A stretch of DNA of 64,000 nucleotides, taken from positions 100,997-164,996 of the forward strand of contig VWYX01001253.1 in assembly GCA_013396525.1 (NCBI GenBank), given 5' to 3'. Positions 28,601-43,600 of the stretch are shown here, one piece after another. The position numbers and the translations under genes are program-made. The notes under the pieces are model-generated. The model was not told the origin of the DNA, ran no database searches, and was given only the letters and a program-made list of their open reading frames with translations. This DNA is from Chaetorhynchus papuensis (Eukaryota; Chordata; Aves; Passeriformes; Rhipiduridae). Each line of letters starts with the position of its first letter. Position 1 is the stretch's first letter.

Positions 28601-31600
28601 TGTCAGATGCCACTGAAATCAAGAGGAGGGAGAAACAGCTATTCCAAAATAACCGTGCTCAAAAGAAAACAAAAAAGCAGCTGTTTGAGTCTTTACTGAA
28701 TTGAACTCTCTCCTCCTGGAGTGCTGGAACAGTGCCAGCAGTGAGATTAGCAGGCAGGATGCAGGTGAGATCACTGAGACAGGAAATAAATGCTGTTTGC
28801 CACATAGCTGCAGAGCTAAAGGAGCTGAGCACACGGGTCATTATCACACACAGTATAAACAGGCATTCCATACAGAATGATTCCCATACTAACTCCCTTT
28901 GGTAATGTTTTACATGCTAAGACAAGAAGTAGCCTGATATTATGGTCCTTCCTTCAAGAACTGCCCTTCTGCACACCTCAGTTCTCAAGGTATTCTCCAC
29001 TCCGTTCATAAAACTAATCCATAACCTCTTGCAAAGTTTCTCTGCTTCCTCACTGCCAAATAAATTTCAACTTCTCAAAGTCAGTCCTAGGCACCAAGAC
29101 GAGGCTTCTGTACCTCTACTGCATGAGCACAGGTTTACACAAGTACTTTTAGATGGAAGTTTAAAAGAAATGGTTCTAAAGTAAGTTGGAAAAAATAAGT
29201 TAACATCTAGCACATGCCAAGCCTATCTTCTGAAGCCTGCCACCAGCACCACAGTGGTGTTATCAGTGACATCTTAATCTGCTTCAAGCGCTGCACTGTG
29301 CCACACAGCACTCTGGGCAGCGAGATTGGAGCCAAAAGACCACTGGATCCTCTGGAAGCTGAGGTGACAATTCTATCAACCTCCAGGGTGAGCAAACTCA
29401 ACATGAAGACAGCCAGCTTGTGGCAGATTTACAGAGATTTAATCCTGTCTAGTCTCAGTGTGCCAAATAGTTCAATAGAGCTTTTAAAGCTTCAACAAGC
29501 ACCTGGTCCACAGCACTCAGGCTCCCTCCACAGCACAAGCACACACGGAGCTGGGTATTGGTACCATGGATGATACCTCTGCAGGCTTCTGGCAGTCTGC
29601 ACATACCCTGCTGCTTGAAGTAAAAGTTATTCCTAGAAGAAGAATTCTGAACTGATTATCAGGAACTTCCAAGTCTCACTCATGCAAGGACTGCAGATAT
29701 TAATAGCAAGATAATAACTTGATCTGGGGAACTTGCTCCAAAACCAAAAAGATTTAACTCTTGTTGCTACACTCAAGTTCTTCATTGTTAGTCCAATGGC
29801 AACATGATACTAACACCTTCTCCTGACATTAGTTTCAGACATCTGTCCTTAATCCTCAGAGTAGAACTCAAGAGCCACTGCAGACCACAACAAAACCAGA
29901 TTCCATTTCAGATTTGACCATATTTTGAAGGAATGAAAGAATTAATGCAGTTCAAGCAGATGAGTAAAACCCTAACATTTTAGTTCCTGCAGTCACGCCA
30001 ATAGGCCACAGTGTGCACCCATCTTATGAAGACAGTATTAGCATTTTTTTGATAACAGGGATTCATTTGCATTCACAGCTTTACAGGAACATTGTCTTTT
30101 AATGCTTGCAGGTTCAGCTGTTCCTCTTGTTCCCATCTGTTACCATGCCATTGCTTCTCTCAGACACCAAAGCACACGAGACATCCTACTCACCCTGCGG
30201 AAGCTTAGCCAGTCCTGGTGGCTGTATGGGAAGGTCCCATCCAGTTCTAGAGGCAGCTGTGAGCTGTCTATGTGCTTATGGAGGGATTTCATGGAGGTGA
30301 GAAGTTCAAACTGCACAGGAATAGAAAGGAAAAGAAAAAAGCACACTTCTATTAGGGTGTGAGTACTGGAGGAGGAGGGGAAGGTTAACAAAAGGTAGAA
30401 CCCATCATTTCTTTATCTACCTTGCACAGCATGCAGTGTGCATCTGCAATATCACTACAATATGAAAGGGAAAAAAACCCAATTCAATCTTAGAGCAGCT
30501 TGTTGAACAGCTCAGTGGGCGAACCCTGAAGGAATGCAGGCCACAACACGCTGTTTCACCAGGCAGAACATCTGTGATGGGAGTCTGGCAGCAGTCAGCC
30601 TTCTCCAGAGCCAGTACCTCCCGGTGTAAGCAGAGCAACTCCCTCGTATGTTCCCACAGTTGTGCTGTGATTTGCATCTGTTTGGAGAATCTGGGAGGTT
30701 AAATCCAGCCCCCAGCTCCCCCATCTCACTTCCTGGAAAAAGTCTAACAGAGCAGCCTCTGCCCTGCCTTCAACTCTCCACTCATCACAGCAGCTATTTG
30801 CTCCAAGAATTTCCTGGATCTTGACATAGGTAACTTGCCTTCTGCAAGTGTGTAGGACCTCAGAGCATTTCCACACTCAAAAGAGCAACAAGTGCTCCTG
30901 CAGGTACATGGAAGCCAGCCCAGACACAAACTCAGGTGCAGACATTTAATTCCCACACATACAGTGTGAAGTTTCCACCTCCTTACAAAATTGTGATGAT
31001 GCTTCCAAATCCTCCTGCAAGCCCATGTCTTTATTAGCCTTTCCTGTGTTCCCTCCTACACTCTTTGTGTTTGTTCAAAGTGTTTAATGTTTTCTGTAGC
31101 TCTCCCTGCATGCACATGCCTGCAGCCCCCATTCTGACTCCGAATTCTTCCACATGGGGGCAATAAGGAAATGGACTAATAGCATTTGTTATTCTTTAGC
31201 CTTTTGGGACACCACACCACACACACAGCAAACCTGATGCCTATCACAACATCTTCATCCACAGGAGCCAAAAGGGAGGTCCAGGCTGACTCTGAAGCCT
31301 AGAGTTTTAGCAGGCACAGAATTTCAGTCCACTCTGGCAGCTTGCAACAGTCTTGGAGCATAGGGAGAGGACTAAGATGAAGTCTGATCCTCTTCACCCA
31401 CCACAGAGTGGCTCGGAGCCTACATTTCTTACACAGCCATAGAATACCAAGACAGTTTTACTTCTAGTGGGGGAGTTCAGTGATGTTGCAGTAACTTTCC
31501 TTCCTGTTAGTCTTTCCAGACATTTTGGCTACAAAAGGAACCTCACACAAATGCCCATCTCAATATTCTTCTTGCAGAAGTCTCTCAGCCACTGACAGCA

Positions 31601-34600
31601 GCAGGTATGAAGAGAGGAAACAGGAGAGATGCAAAATCCAGGAAAGCAACAAGCACCTTCAAAGGTGGAGTTCAGGATTTAGCCTAATGTGATCACTTCC
31701 TGACCACGCATTCCCCCCTTGCTAATGGGAGAACGTGAAAAGCATCCCTAGCAAATTGTGCAGGGCTCCTCCATACAGTTATCCATGATAAACAGAGCAT
31801 GACAGGGATCTGTTCAGCTCACATAAACACTACAACCCAGTAAATACCACACCCATAAGAGACCATGACCACAAAACACAGAGGACACCTACAGAGATTT
31901 CATGTGAGAATAAATATACATCAATGACAGGGAATTTGCTTCTGGAGAGTTAAATAAAAGATATCAAGAGTGGCCCAGCAAACCCCAGATAAACGGTTTC
32001 ATTACCTGTCCTGCTGGTGGCTTCTCCATCCGAAAAGTCAGATCTCTTTCAACCAGAAGCAGTACTCCATGAATACAGTGAGGATCCATGTCCTATAACA
32101 GAACAGAGCACAAATCCATTACTGATCTGCCCTGGATACTAAGGAGAATGTACCACACGAGGTTCATACACAAGAGTGCAATTTATCCTCCAAAGGCATC
32201 TACAAAGCCTGGAAAGCAGTCACCAGAAATTAAGGAAGGCCAGTCTACAGAGTACCAAGGGAGTACCAGTGTGATGTCTTCAAGGTAGTTTGCTTCAGAT
32301 CAACTAGTCCTGTAGTATTTAAGGAAGCAATGGAAAAGGTGAGGTGTCGGCTGTACTAAAAAAGCTCTGCCTTCTGCACAGGAAAGCGAGTCAGGGGGAA
32401 AAAAAAACAGAAGCAAAAAAAAACCAAAACCAAAACCCACATTCTGTGTCCAAGTTTTTTCCTGATAACTTTCCTGGTTACTTCACCTAACTGAAAGGAA
32501 GTGGCTTTCCCCTCTCCATCCCCCGCCCAGTGCCAAAAACATCGTCTTGTCTCCGCTTACTGCCAATTTACAATCAAGTACTTGCATCCTGTTTCTACTG
32601 TTAAACTGACAAATTCCAAATACAAGGGATGTCTGGCAGCTGTAGTTCAAACTCAGTGATCCAGAAGCAGCTCTCCAATTATAGAAGCATTCTACACGGA
32701 AGTGAGAAACAGGCAGAGAGAGCAACAGTAGGAAGAGGGAAACATGGCAGAAAGATCCAGACCATGGAGACAGGGCTCACGACATATGTGATGCCTGGAC
32801 CAGGAAAGCAAGGAGAAGAGCCATTTAAGCTGTTGTGCCTCATGGTTAAACAAGAGCCACCCCATTTCAATGTCTTTGCCTCTGCAAAGATCTCAGGAAT
32901 TGTCAAGCAACAAATCCTTTCCAGTGTCGCTCAAGGAACCTGCCACACAGCAGGCCACAACAGCAAAGGAAACCTGTTTAAATAAACAGCTCCAGCAGTG
33001 TGTAGGGTCAAGTATCTGCCAGGAGCAGCAGAGCCAGAGTATGGAGGCAAGTGGACTGATGCCCTAGGTTTTAACTTTTATATTTCTTAAATCCTGTACA
33101 GCCTAGTATGTAACACTGAAATTTCATATGGCCTGTTAGCTACTGTTCTCTCATGCAGGTTAGACATAACATTCAGCAGAGACTGAATGACCTAACCTGA
33201 CACTGGGCCCAGTTCAGCAATTAAGAAACAATGCCAACACAAGGAGCCCCAATTCTGCAAGTGAAAGCAGCAGCAGAGATTCCAGAACAGAGGAAAAAGA
33301 CATTTCTCTCATCCAGTCCTAAACCACGATCCTTTTAAACAGGCAGCAAAAAAATCCCAACTGAAACACCTTCCAAAACCATGAGAGGTTTCTAAATCGT
33401 CTCAAATTTCTCCAAAGTGAATTATTCACACTTTCTCTGTTATTCGAACACTGATCAAAAGGCCAAAAAGGATTTATTGCATAATTAGGCTGCAATGGAT
33501 AAATACTGAAGAGAGGATGGGGAGATAACAAAGCTGTATCACCAGCTCAATTTATCTGCTAGAAAGTACTGAAGGATGAAGACTGGACACAGCTTCAAGA
33601 CTGATGATGGTACTAAAAAAATTTTTTCTTACACAATCCCTCTTCTACTCCAACAGTCACAAGATGCGCAATCTGAGTGAGGGATAAAGGTACTGATGGT
33701 GCAACAAGAGGTTACCACAACAGCCAAAACACTTGTTTGTTTGTTACTCCTGAAAATAGAAACTGAAAAACCATTCACACAAGGGAAAAGTTCAGGGTTT
33801 TCCAACTCAAGGAGAAATTTTATCTCCAAAGAAATCAAGTACTTTTCAACATATTTTTTAATTTAAATAGATGAAGTCAGTCTCATCCAGCACTGATGGA
33901 GCAATCCAAAGACTAAAACAGTTTACCAGAAGCATCTCAGGAGACAAGCACAGCTGGGAACAGCAGGATGCTACTTGAGGAAGCTTTCCTGCAGCTTTAT
34001 GCACAATCTCTTACCACCTTTGCTAACAAAAACAATTATATGGAAGCAAAGAAACATTAGTTCCACACATCTAAGTGAACTTCTCACCTCCCAAAACAGG
34101 TACAGTGTGGACAGCACAGAATAGAGGGGCATCAATAGGAGTTCAGAAAGCATCAGGGTAAATATAGATCCTTTTATTATTATTCTTTTTAAAGAGAATT
34201 AGATACTTTCTTCAATGTTTCTCAGACTGAAGTTCCAGTTTTCTGGCTTCTTGCCCCAAATGGAAACCCATGGCCAGGCTTAACAACACTGGCACAGTCT
34301 GAAGCACAGGCTGCCAGGAATGTTTGTGCAGAGGGGAGAGTCCCCAGACACCTCAGTCAGTCTCCAAGTGACCACTCTAATGGAGTAGCAGAGTTCCCTG
34401 GTCTTTAGCATGAGCCCTGCACTAAGTGAGAATGCAAATACACCTCTTGAACAGAAAGGTTTGCACAGACCTTCTCTGCTTTCAAATGCTAAACTGACTC
34501 TTTCCAATTCAACACACAAACAGCCAATTACAGGATTAAGCCTTTGCACTGATACGGAAAATTCGAAAGAATCTCACTCTATTAAGACTCAGGCAGAGGG

Positions 34601-37600
34601 AAATCCCACAGATACCTGCTCACTGAAGGCCAGTGCACACATTCCATTGTCCATGCCCTGCCTGCTCACTGAGCAAGGGATCAGCCTAGCACTTCTGAGT
34701 ATCAAAGTTCCTCTTAAGAGGCCCCCCGGCACAGGGCTTACTGGTGACAACCTGTAACCAAACATTACAGCATTATCCCTGCAAAAATCCTTGCTCCAAA
34801 GCATCATTACGCAGTTTCCCACAGGAACAAGCATGATCTATTCCTGCAACATGCTCACACTGTGCACTTCCCTTCACCTCCACACAGAGCTGCCTGAGTT
34901 CCTCCTGCTTCTTCCTGAGTTAGCTCTGTAGCAGCTTTTTATTCTGCCCCACTCCCTCTGCTCCGGCTGCTGTCTGGGACAGAAAAACTTCCCAGCCACG
35001 CAATATTACGAAAAGAAGGGGAAAAAAAACTCTTGCAGAATGCAACTGTCCCTACCCTGAAGGCCAAGAGGACAAGCTCCCACCAGTTTACCAGGTTGTT
35101 CTGGACAGAGCAACTAACAGACTCTTAGTGCTGTAGGGAAAACTAATCTGCAAGCACCCAAAGTTGTCTACTACCACTTAATTCCAATCATGCATTCATT
35201 CTGGAAAGATGGGGAAGTAGAAAAAGGATTTCCTCAGGCTGATGGATCTTGATCCAGAAACCTTTGCTCCCCAAAAGTCTCTCTAGGCTTCACAGATCCA
35301 AGCAGGAAGGGACTCTGCATTAGGGCATCCCATCTGTGCTTCCACTCTGTGAAGCAGTGCTTCCCACTGCTGGGTTAAAACACTGGCCATTCAGAATTGA
35401 ACAAGCAATGCTGGACCTCAACATTTAACAGATTCCAGCACATTATCACAGTAGGCTTCACAGAAATTATATAAGTAAAATCCTGGATAAGGAAAGTGCA
35501 GAACAGCAGAGAAATGAGCTCTAGAGATAAGAGACACTGAGATGTGTAAGGGATTTCAGAAAGGACCCCAAGGAGGTGATGTGCTCCGTAACCTTAGAGG
35601 TGTGACACGCAGTCTGTGCTTCAGTACAGTCACTGGCCAGGCAAACCCTGCTGCACTCTGAAACACTCAGCTTGCCTCACTGCAGTTACACTCAGTTTTC
35701 TGTATTACTCTATCCTTGTTCCAGAGCAGAGGAGAACATTGCCATAGGATCATGGAGTTAATGCTGAGGATCTCCAAATGCTCAGAGGAGCCAGGGATTA
35801 CTCCTGTGCCATAACTAGGTGATGAGCTACCTGAACAGGTCTCCTTTACAGAGTCTTCAGAAGAGTCAGTGTAAGGATCAAAAAAACACAAGCAGAGTAA
35901 TCAGCCTCTGTCAGTCACTGTTACCTGGAGCACACACTCAGATCCAGCAAACTGTCTTGCAGCACATTAAACTCTGTTAAATAACTGTAGCACCACCCTG
36001 ATAACGAGATGCTCAGAGCCAAACAGCCAGCACAGCACAGCAAAAAGCTTCCCCGCTCCCTCATTTCAGAGGGGAAACTTAAGGTTAAAATGGCATTATT
36101 ACCATGCTTGTATGAGAACTGAGACAGCCAGAACATGTTGCTGATTTCCAAATCAGGCCACTAAGACTGCCATACAACTTACACGGACAGTGAAATGCTC
36201 TAAAGCTTTAGCAAGCCCACTGCCATGTGGGCACAGCATGGAAGAGAATGTATTTGCTTGTTACCTCTGCAGAACTGAGCAGGGCACCAGATTACTCCTT
36301 CACCACAGAGAATGAGCACACTGATAGAGCTCACAGCTCCACCCAGCCCAGGAAGCAGGAGAACAGACCTCTGAGTCAGACTCAACTCTCAGATGTGGCA
36401 CTGAAGCACATAAACCACAGACATCAGCTTCATTAAAACATTGCCCTGTTCCAGTTTGCAGAGTTTGAATCCTAAGAGACCTAAGCTCTGATTTAAAAGA
36501 ACACCTGCTTAAACAAGATTAGTCATCGCTACAACCCAGCATCTCTCTGGCTTTCTATCTGGGAGAGGGGGCAACACAACCCACTGGCTTCCCAAGTGAC
36601 TGATATGAAAGCCTTTGACCTGAAGCAATATAGAGTTACAGCACGTCCGATTCTAATCATTCACCGACAGCCACATCAACAGCTGCACGTGCTTCTCCAC
36701 CTGGCATGGTAAGCAGTGTCCTTCCCTTCCCATGGCAACAGGCAGAGAGGCCTCTCTTCCTCCCTTCTCTGCGGCAGACAAAAATCCCTGCACATTTCAC
36801 ACAGCCCCTGAGTGCAGGGGACAACATCTCCAAACAGGATAATTCATGACAGCATTGAGACTTAGGTATGGGCTGTTCTCAGCACTGAGATGAAAGCAAA
36901 TCTGGAGGGGTGGGGAGGGGTGTTCTCCCCTAACTCAGACTTGCTTAGGTTTTTTGCTTTGTCTGCAGTCTGGCAAGTCCAGGTCATCCTCCTAAAGCAG
37001 GGCTGGGTGCGTATCTCCACCTCCCAAAGCCAACTGAAAGCCAGGTGGCAGATGGAGACATAAGCAGCAGATGGAGATGTAACATCCAACCACGACAGCA
37101 AGGCAGCCAGTGTTCCTCTGCCCAAGCTCGAGGCTCACCTGCAATGTGCTGAACGCCTTGAAGAGAGCAGGAACGGGTGAACAGCGACGAGCATCCACAA
37201 GAACAGTGAGACCCAAAGCCTGACATTCTGGTCTGCAAGAACAAAGATAAAAAGGTCACCTTTGTCACCAATGAAAATTAACAAGACTATGGAAACAGAA
37301 CCTGTAGTCATGGCAGGGTGAAAAAACCAGTACATTATGGCTTTGTAATAACAGGAACAAACTGGCCACCTTCTCCTAAACAAGATATATATACAGAAAC
37401 CACCAATTGATTGCTCAGTTTTTACCTTTGCCATATGATTCTGTGACTTCCACCCAACTTCCCATTTCTCCTATACCTAGGATGGCAAAGGTGCTGATGC
37501 CCACTGAATAATCCACACAGGAAAAACAGTCCTTCCTAGTTGTGTTCAGGGACAAGCTTGGTTTCAGCCTCACTGCTTCAGAAGAGCAGCCAGTCTGGAG

Positions 37601-40600
37601 CAGACCCAGTGTCTATCTCACCCAGAATCAGATTTGAAGGGAGAAGCATATGAAACAAAGCACAAATTGCAGAAACTTTCTCATGGGTTAAGCCTGCTGC
37701 CCCTATTATTGGTTTAAAGGCTTCAAAAAAAAAAATCACTATCAGAGAGTTAGCTTTACCTCTTCTTATTTAATCATCTAAAAGTGAAACATAGTGATGA
37801 GCTGGGGAGGAAGAATCTGTCATAGTGAAAGGAAGAGCAGCTGCAGCAAACTCCAGCCTGCAGACTCCAAAACCAATTTTCAGCCAGACATCAAGGCAAA
37901 CTCTCAACCCTTGCAGATCCTCCCTCCCTCTCAGCTTGGAGGCCTGGCCCTAAAATATCATGTCACAACACCATCAGAGAGCTGCTGCATGACTGCCCCA
38001 TGATAGCTCCCAAATCCCATTTTCTGAACTAATGAAGGATAGCAAGAATGGCTTGGATTCATGGCAACACACGAAAACATTCAGTACACACCCAATTCTA
38101 CCACACCATGTGTGCAAAGCATATACACAACAGGTAAAGTGCTTGCTGAACACAAGCTTGTTCACCCTAGCAAAAGATTGCCACCTGTGTAATTTCAAGA
38201 CTGTCTGGACCAAGTTCCTAGGCCAAGAAAGTCAACCTCTTTCCATTCCTGCCTCAATTCCCACCTCCCTGAAAGGCAGAGTGGACAGGGCAGCAGCTGT
38301 CTGCCCTGTCAGCCCAAGAGCATCACAAACCTTGGGATGCTACGCAAGTACAGAAGAAGGCGTACAAGCTCAGTGGTATTGCAGTGGGGGTTTAACCACG
38401 CTGTGCTCCTCGTCGTTATTATGGCCACTGCACGTCCTGATTTATCTCTTGTACCTGTAAAAAGAGAGCAGGGGTGGAAATCACACAAGTAATTCAACAG
38501 AGCCTGGTTTCAGGTGTGTATGCCTCATATTCTCCCACTAAGACCCTACCACCTTCCTGGAAATCCTCCACAGAGCTCAATATAGTGTATGCTGCAGATG
38601 GTAGGAGGCAATAAACACATTTTCAAGTACCAAATGCTGCCCCAGAGTGAAGCAGAGGAGCTCAGCTTGTCTTTTTCTCACGGTAGTGTTAAATTTGGAC
38701 TGCTGTCCTCTACCCAAACACACATTCTTCATAAATATGGCTGAAGTTGCCTAATAACCCAATCTTGAGAAAAGCAAGAATCTCATAAACTCAAGATACA
38801 GAATCTCACCTTCACATTGCTGTCAGATGAGAGAACACAGACAGGTCTGCAGAACATGCACTATGTAATGAGACTGGGCACATGCTGCAGCTGAGCCCAG
38901 AACAGAACCAGGCATCTCCTCGAAGCAAAGCCCTGGAGAAGGAGCCCAGAACTCCTCCTCAGAGGCTGCAGAGAGGACAGCCCAGGAGCACACTCCTGCC
39001 TGCCTACAGCTCTGACAAGGACAGAGTCAGTGTCAGGATTTCATTAGGTGCAGAGCTTGCTCAGTGCCCAGGGAATACATACAGCACAGATGGGCAACCC
39101 AGCTGAGTTGTGATACACTGAAGAAGAAGAAATCCCTCTGCTCCAGTTAGCCAGGAAGGACAATGCTTCTCTGCCACCCGTTTCCCAAAAGCCCAAAGTC
39201 ACAGCTTACCACAGGAGGAAAAAGACCAAACAGTGCCAGATTTGGAATTATGTCCAGCCTCTTCTTCAGATGCAAAAGCAGGATAAAGAACAGGAGGACA
39301 CACCACTTTGGAAAGCCAGAACTGCCTCTGAGACTCCAAATCAGGCAGTGCCTGCAGTGAGCCTGCTCAAGCAACTGGGAAGGTGCATGATGTGGAGAAC
39401 AGGAGGGACACCACCTCCTTTGTGTGAAAAGTAATTCACAAGAACAGGAGTCATATCCTGTCATACAAACTGTATAAGAAAGGATGAAGGGGGGTGCGTG
39501 TGTCAGAAATCCCAAGCACAAGACAAAACCAGGGACTTAGAAAAAGCTGTTTCTTCCTCTCCTGAACTCTTGCTACCACAGGAGATACTGTCCTGGACTA
39601 CCTCTCTCCCCCATCCCAGGTAAAACAGACACAGATGGACAGCTCCAAGCATGGAAAGGTGCTCTGGTGTGATCTCAATCTGTCACTAGGACGTGACTTG
39701 AGTAAGGGCCACAGACACAGATGGACACCATTTTGAAGCAGGGCTTTCTCCCTCCCAGGAAACAAAATTGTGCACAGGCTTTCTCCTGCTAACAAAAATC
39801 TTTCATCATCAGTGTGATTCAGGAGGACTTTTATTACTCCTGAAATACTGTAGCCTGGATGCTGCATAATCAAAAAGCTGGAAAGAAATTAGAAAAAGCT
39901 TATTAATATAATTTGTTTCATAAGCTAAGGGGACCATCACAAAATAAAATAGCAAAGCCCTCAATTACTGGAGAAATGGCTCAATAAGCAGGTTCAGTAA
40001 AAGCTTTTTAACTCTGAAGCTTTTTAAATCTTCTGTCCATCAGGCAGGTTGGGCATCACCAGAACGCGATTAAATCTTGAACTTCCATATAGTAGTCTTG
40101 GAATTGCCTGACCAGGTCAAAAAAAGCAACTACAGCCACCAGGGCTAGGTCTTCAACAGTGGCATAACCTATATCATTCAGGAGCAGAATCTAGAACTGA
40201 AACTATCCTGGAAGTTTCAGCTAACTCCATCAGCTACCAGTTTATTAATTAGCTCTTATTCACCATTCACTACAAAAGTTATTCTTTTTAATGTAATTAC
40301 TGTATCATTACCACTGACTAACACAAAGCATTTAACTAAGTGATGAGTACGTTCCCTCAGGTGTGAGGATTGCCCACTGAAACCCCAAAGGGGCAGAGAG
40401 GTCAATCAAATCTGATACTGCTTTTACAGGAAACACAATTCTTTCCTTAGAGAAAAACTTCCTTAGAAGCAGTATCAAACCAAATCCTTGCTTCTTCTGG
40501 GCATTAGAAGGGCACATCCCTTCATCACATATTCAAACACTTTTGCCTCATTTAACAGTGGTACATTATGATAGGAATCTGTGACAAAGGGAGTGTTAGG

Positions 40601-43600
40601 TAACATGGTCAGGCTCCTGCAAAAGCATGGACCATGAGCTTCTCTGAAAGACCCTCTCTAATCCTGTAATTTTTTGGGCTGTTATATACAGCATAAAAAT
40701 GTCCAACCTGATCAGCAGACCAGAATATTAAAAATCCTCCTTTGGAACTTGTTGTTACAATTCATCTCCTAATGCAAAGTTACACATATGAATGTACTAC
40801 AACTCTGCCCTGCCCTTGGGTTTTCCATTTCACCTTCTTCCAGAAACTGGAAAAGTTTTAACTCCCTTCTTCCTTCCTGGCACAAAGGTGATTACACCTC
40901 TTTCTCAATCATCCTGTGATATAAACAACCTTCCACTCTCTTGCTGTAAGACACCCAGTTTGGTTACAAGAAAGGGCTGTCACCCTTCTCAGCACCACCT
41001 CCAATTTTACCATTTCCTTTTATAACACAGCCCAAACTATTCGAGAGGCATCACCAACAGAGGCAAAAATCAGTCTCTTAATCTGTATAGTCATCTCCTC
41101 CCCTTTACACATGTGATGTCAAAACGGGTCTTGCAGACCCAGCACCTCCTGAGAGATGCCTGTGCTGCCTTTCTGCTCTCCTTCCCAACTCCTCCACACT
41201 GCACAGGTCTGCCTGACCTCTTCTCTGAGGTTGGGCCCTCTGCCCAATTTTCAACTCATACGTCGTTCCCGAGCTGATCAAATGCAGCTCCTCCTGCCAC
41301 ACACTGAAAAACCCTCTTGCTGCCTTGGGAAGGACAAGCCCACAGAGGCTCCTTACACAGAGCTGCCAAATGCTGTTTCTCACTAGAGAGGTAGATCTTA
41401 CTTCCTCTGCTTTACTTCATGTTTGGTTAAACACAAAGACGTCTTGTGCGGGCCCTGTACACCAAGCAATCCTGGCTGCTCTGTCCAACAGCCTCAGCTT
41501 TGTTCACCCCTCTGCCAATATTTGTCCCATGCAGAAATTCTATCTGCAGCTATTTGATACTCATTGCTCTGTCAGATGCAAACACTGAATAACATTTGAC
41601 CTACAACCTGATTTTGGCAGAATAATTCTGGGAAGTCCTCCCTTGATAGCTAGTTTTGTCATCTGCTATTTAGCTACACTATCGTTCATCCTACACATTG
41701 TTCATCCACTTCATTGGGATATTCCTTTCAACTCTCTGTGTCATGAAATCAAACGTTTTCTGAAAATCCATTATATCTAGGTAGCTACATTTAATCAACC
41801 AAACTTCTAATTACCAAGAATAAAACTGGTTTTCAAAACTCCTGTCAAAGAGCATCTTCTACATTCCTATCCTTTAATTATCCACCAAGTGAATCAAGTT
41901 CCTATTCTTCTGACCAGGTCTGATGTCAGGCCCACCAGCCCATCATTAGCTGCACCCTCACTCTTCTCTTTTTGAACTCCTGGTATGATCCCACAGATTT
42001 GGCATTTCTGACTCATACATGCTTGGTTAACATTTTGAGACTGCTGAGAGCAAATTAACATTACTCTAATGGGAGGGAAGTTCTACTTCCTGTCCTGCCC
42101 ATTCGGAAACTTCAGAGGATTCAAGAAGTGTAACTTTTGAAGAGGTTTGGGGTGAAAGAAATAGAACTGGCACCAGTCTCCAGCACTGCAAAAGGAGGCT
42201 CATCTCCCTTGCCCTCCTACAAACCACATTTCCAAGACACATTCTGGCTCAGCTACTCACCAGGCAGGTAGGCAACTCCACTCCTGAGCAGTTCTGGGTT
42301 CACATCCTTGACTATGGTAGGTGCAAACTGACCAGCCCAGGCAGTTCCAGAAGTTGGGGATGTCGGGGGAGTAACAGGTGGTGAAGTTTCCTCCAGGGCA
42401 CTGATTTTACTCACTGGTTTCAACACACCTGTGCCAGTTGCCTCTTTTCTCATCTCTGTCTCTTCTGACACCATCCCTGTAAGACAAGCAACAAACAGAA
42501 GCTCAAGCAGAGTTCCACCCAAAAGGTCCCAAGTAAGCACCAGACTGGGGAGGGACGTGCCCCCAGCCCCAGCACCCTGCAGCTCCTCCAGCCCTCGTGC
42601 CAGCAGCATGCATGTTCCAAAACTGGTTATAACATTAATACTACCGTAATTCTAAAAAAAGGAACCAATTTATTGTGACGTTTGCGAAGTACAAAAGCTC
42701 AATTCAGATCAGGATTACTGTAGTCAAAGTCCTTTTTCAAGGTAACATTTCAAGCAGTACATGTCTGCTCACAGCCTGCAAGTCTGGCAGAGTGCAAGTC
42801 CCTGGCTGAGCTCCAGCAGTCTGAGCATGCTGAAGTGATAAACCAGCTTCTGACAGGGAGGGCTACTCCATCAGAGCAGAATTACTCCCCCAACACCACT
42901 TTCAGATTAGCTCCTGAAAACGTGAAGTCAACTGGAGGCTGACAAATCAGCTTGAAATTAGCCAAAGAGACCTTGTTCTCCTTGTCCAGACTTTTTAATT
43001 AACACTTAACGTTAAAGTCAGAAACTCGTTTAAAAGCACTGAAGAATAGGATGATTACACCAACCAGCTCCTGCTCAAGAGCTTCACAAAATGCTTCCTT
43101 TGTCTGACACTTCAGCTCTAAAGTACAAGTTACCACAATCAGTTAATTCTAAAATTAAATATCTTGGCTACTACGTGGAAACTAAGGCTAGTTATATCAA
43201 GTTTCAATTTTCATGTAAAATTATCTGGAAAGAAAAGTATCTACCCACTGTGTAAAAAGTATTATTCCCCATTTCCCAACATCACAAGAAGCCAACAGTA
43301 CATCTTCAATAATACACCTTTAGCACCCTAAGTCCACAAATAGCCTACTCCGGTGTTTGCTGAAAGCTGTACTAAATAAAAGGCTATACTTCACTGCAGA
43401 TCCTGATACTTCAGTATCTACCAACAAAAATATCAACCTTTCTTCAGGAAAATAAGATGGAATATTTATTTGCTTGCTATGAAGTCAGACATTTTAATTG
43501 CTATTTAAAATTTACTTCAACCATCCTACCTTCCTGCTGCATCAACAATGTTGACACTTGACTCAGTTTATTTACTAACAGATTCCAATACTTCATTAAA

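Noticed and set aside
41400..42060. Possible ancient LINE-like remnant
   Set aside because: It feels repeat-like (pyrimidine-rich, phrase-like similarity to old vertebrate repeats), but I cannot name a family or give boundaries. A RepeatMasker run would decide it.
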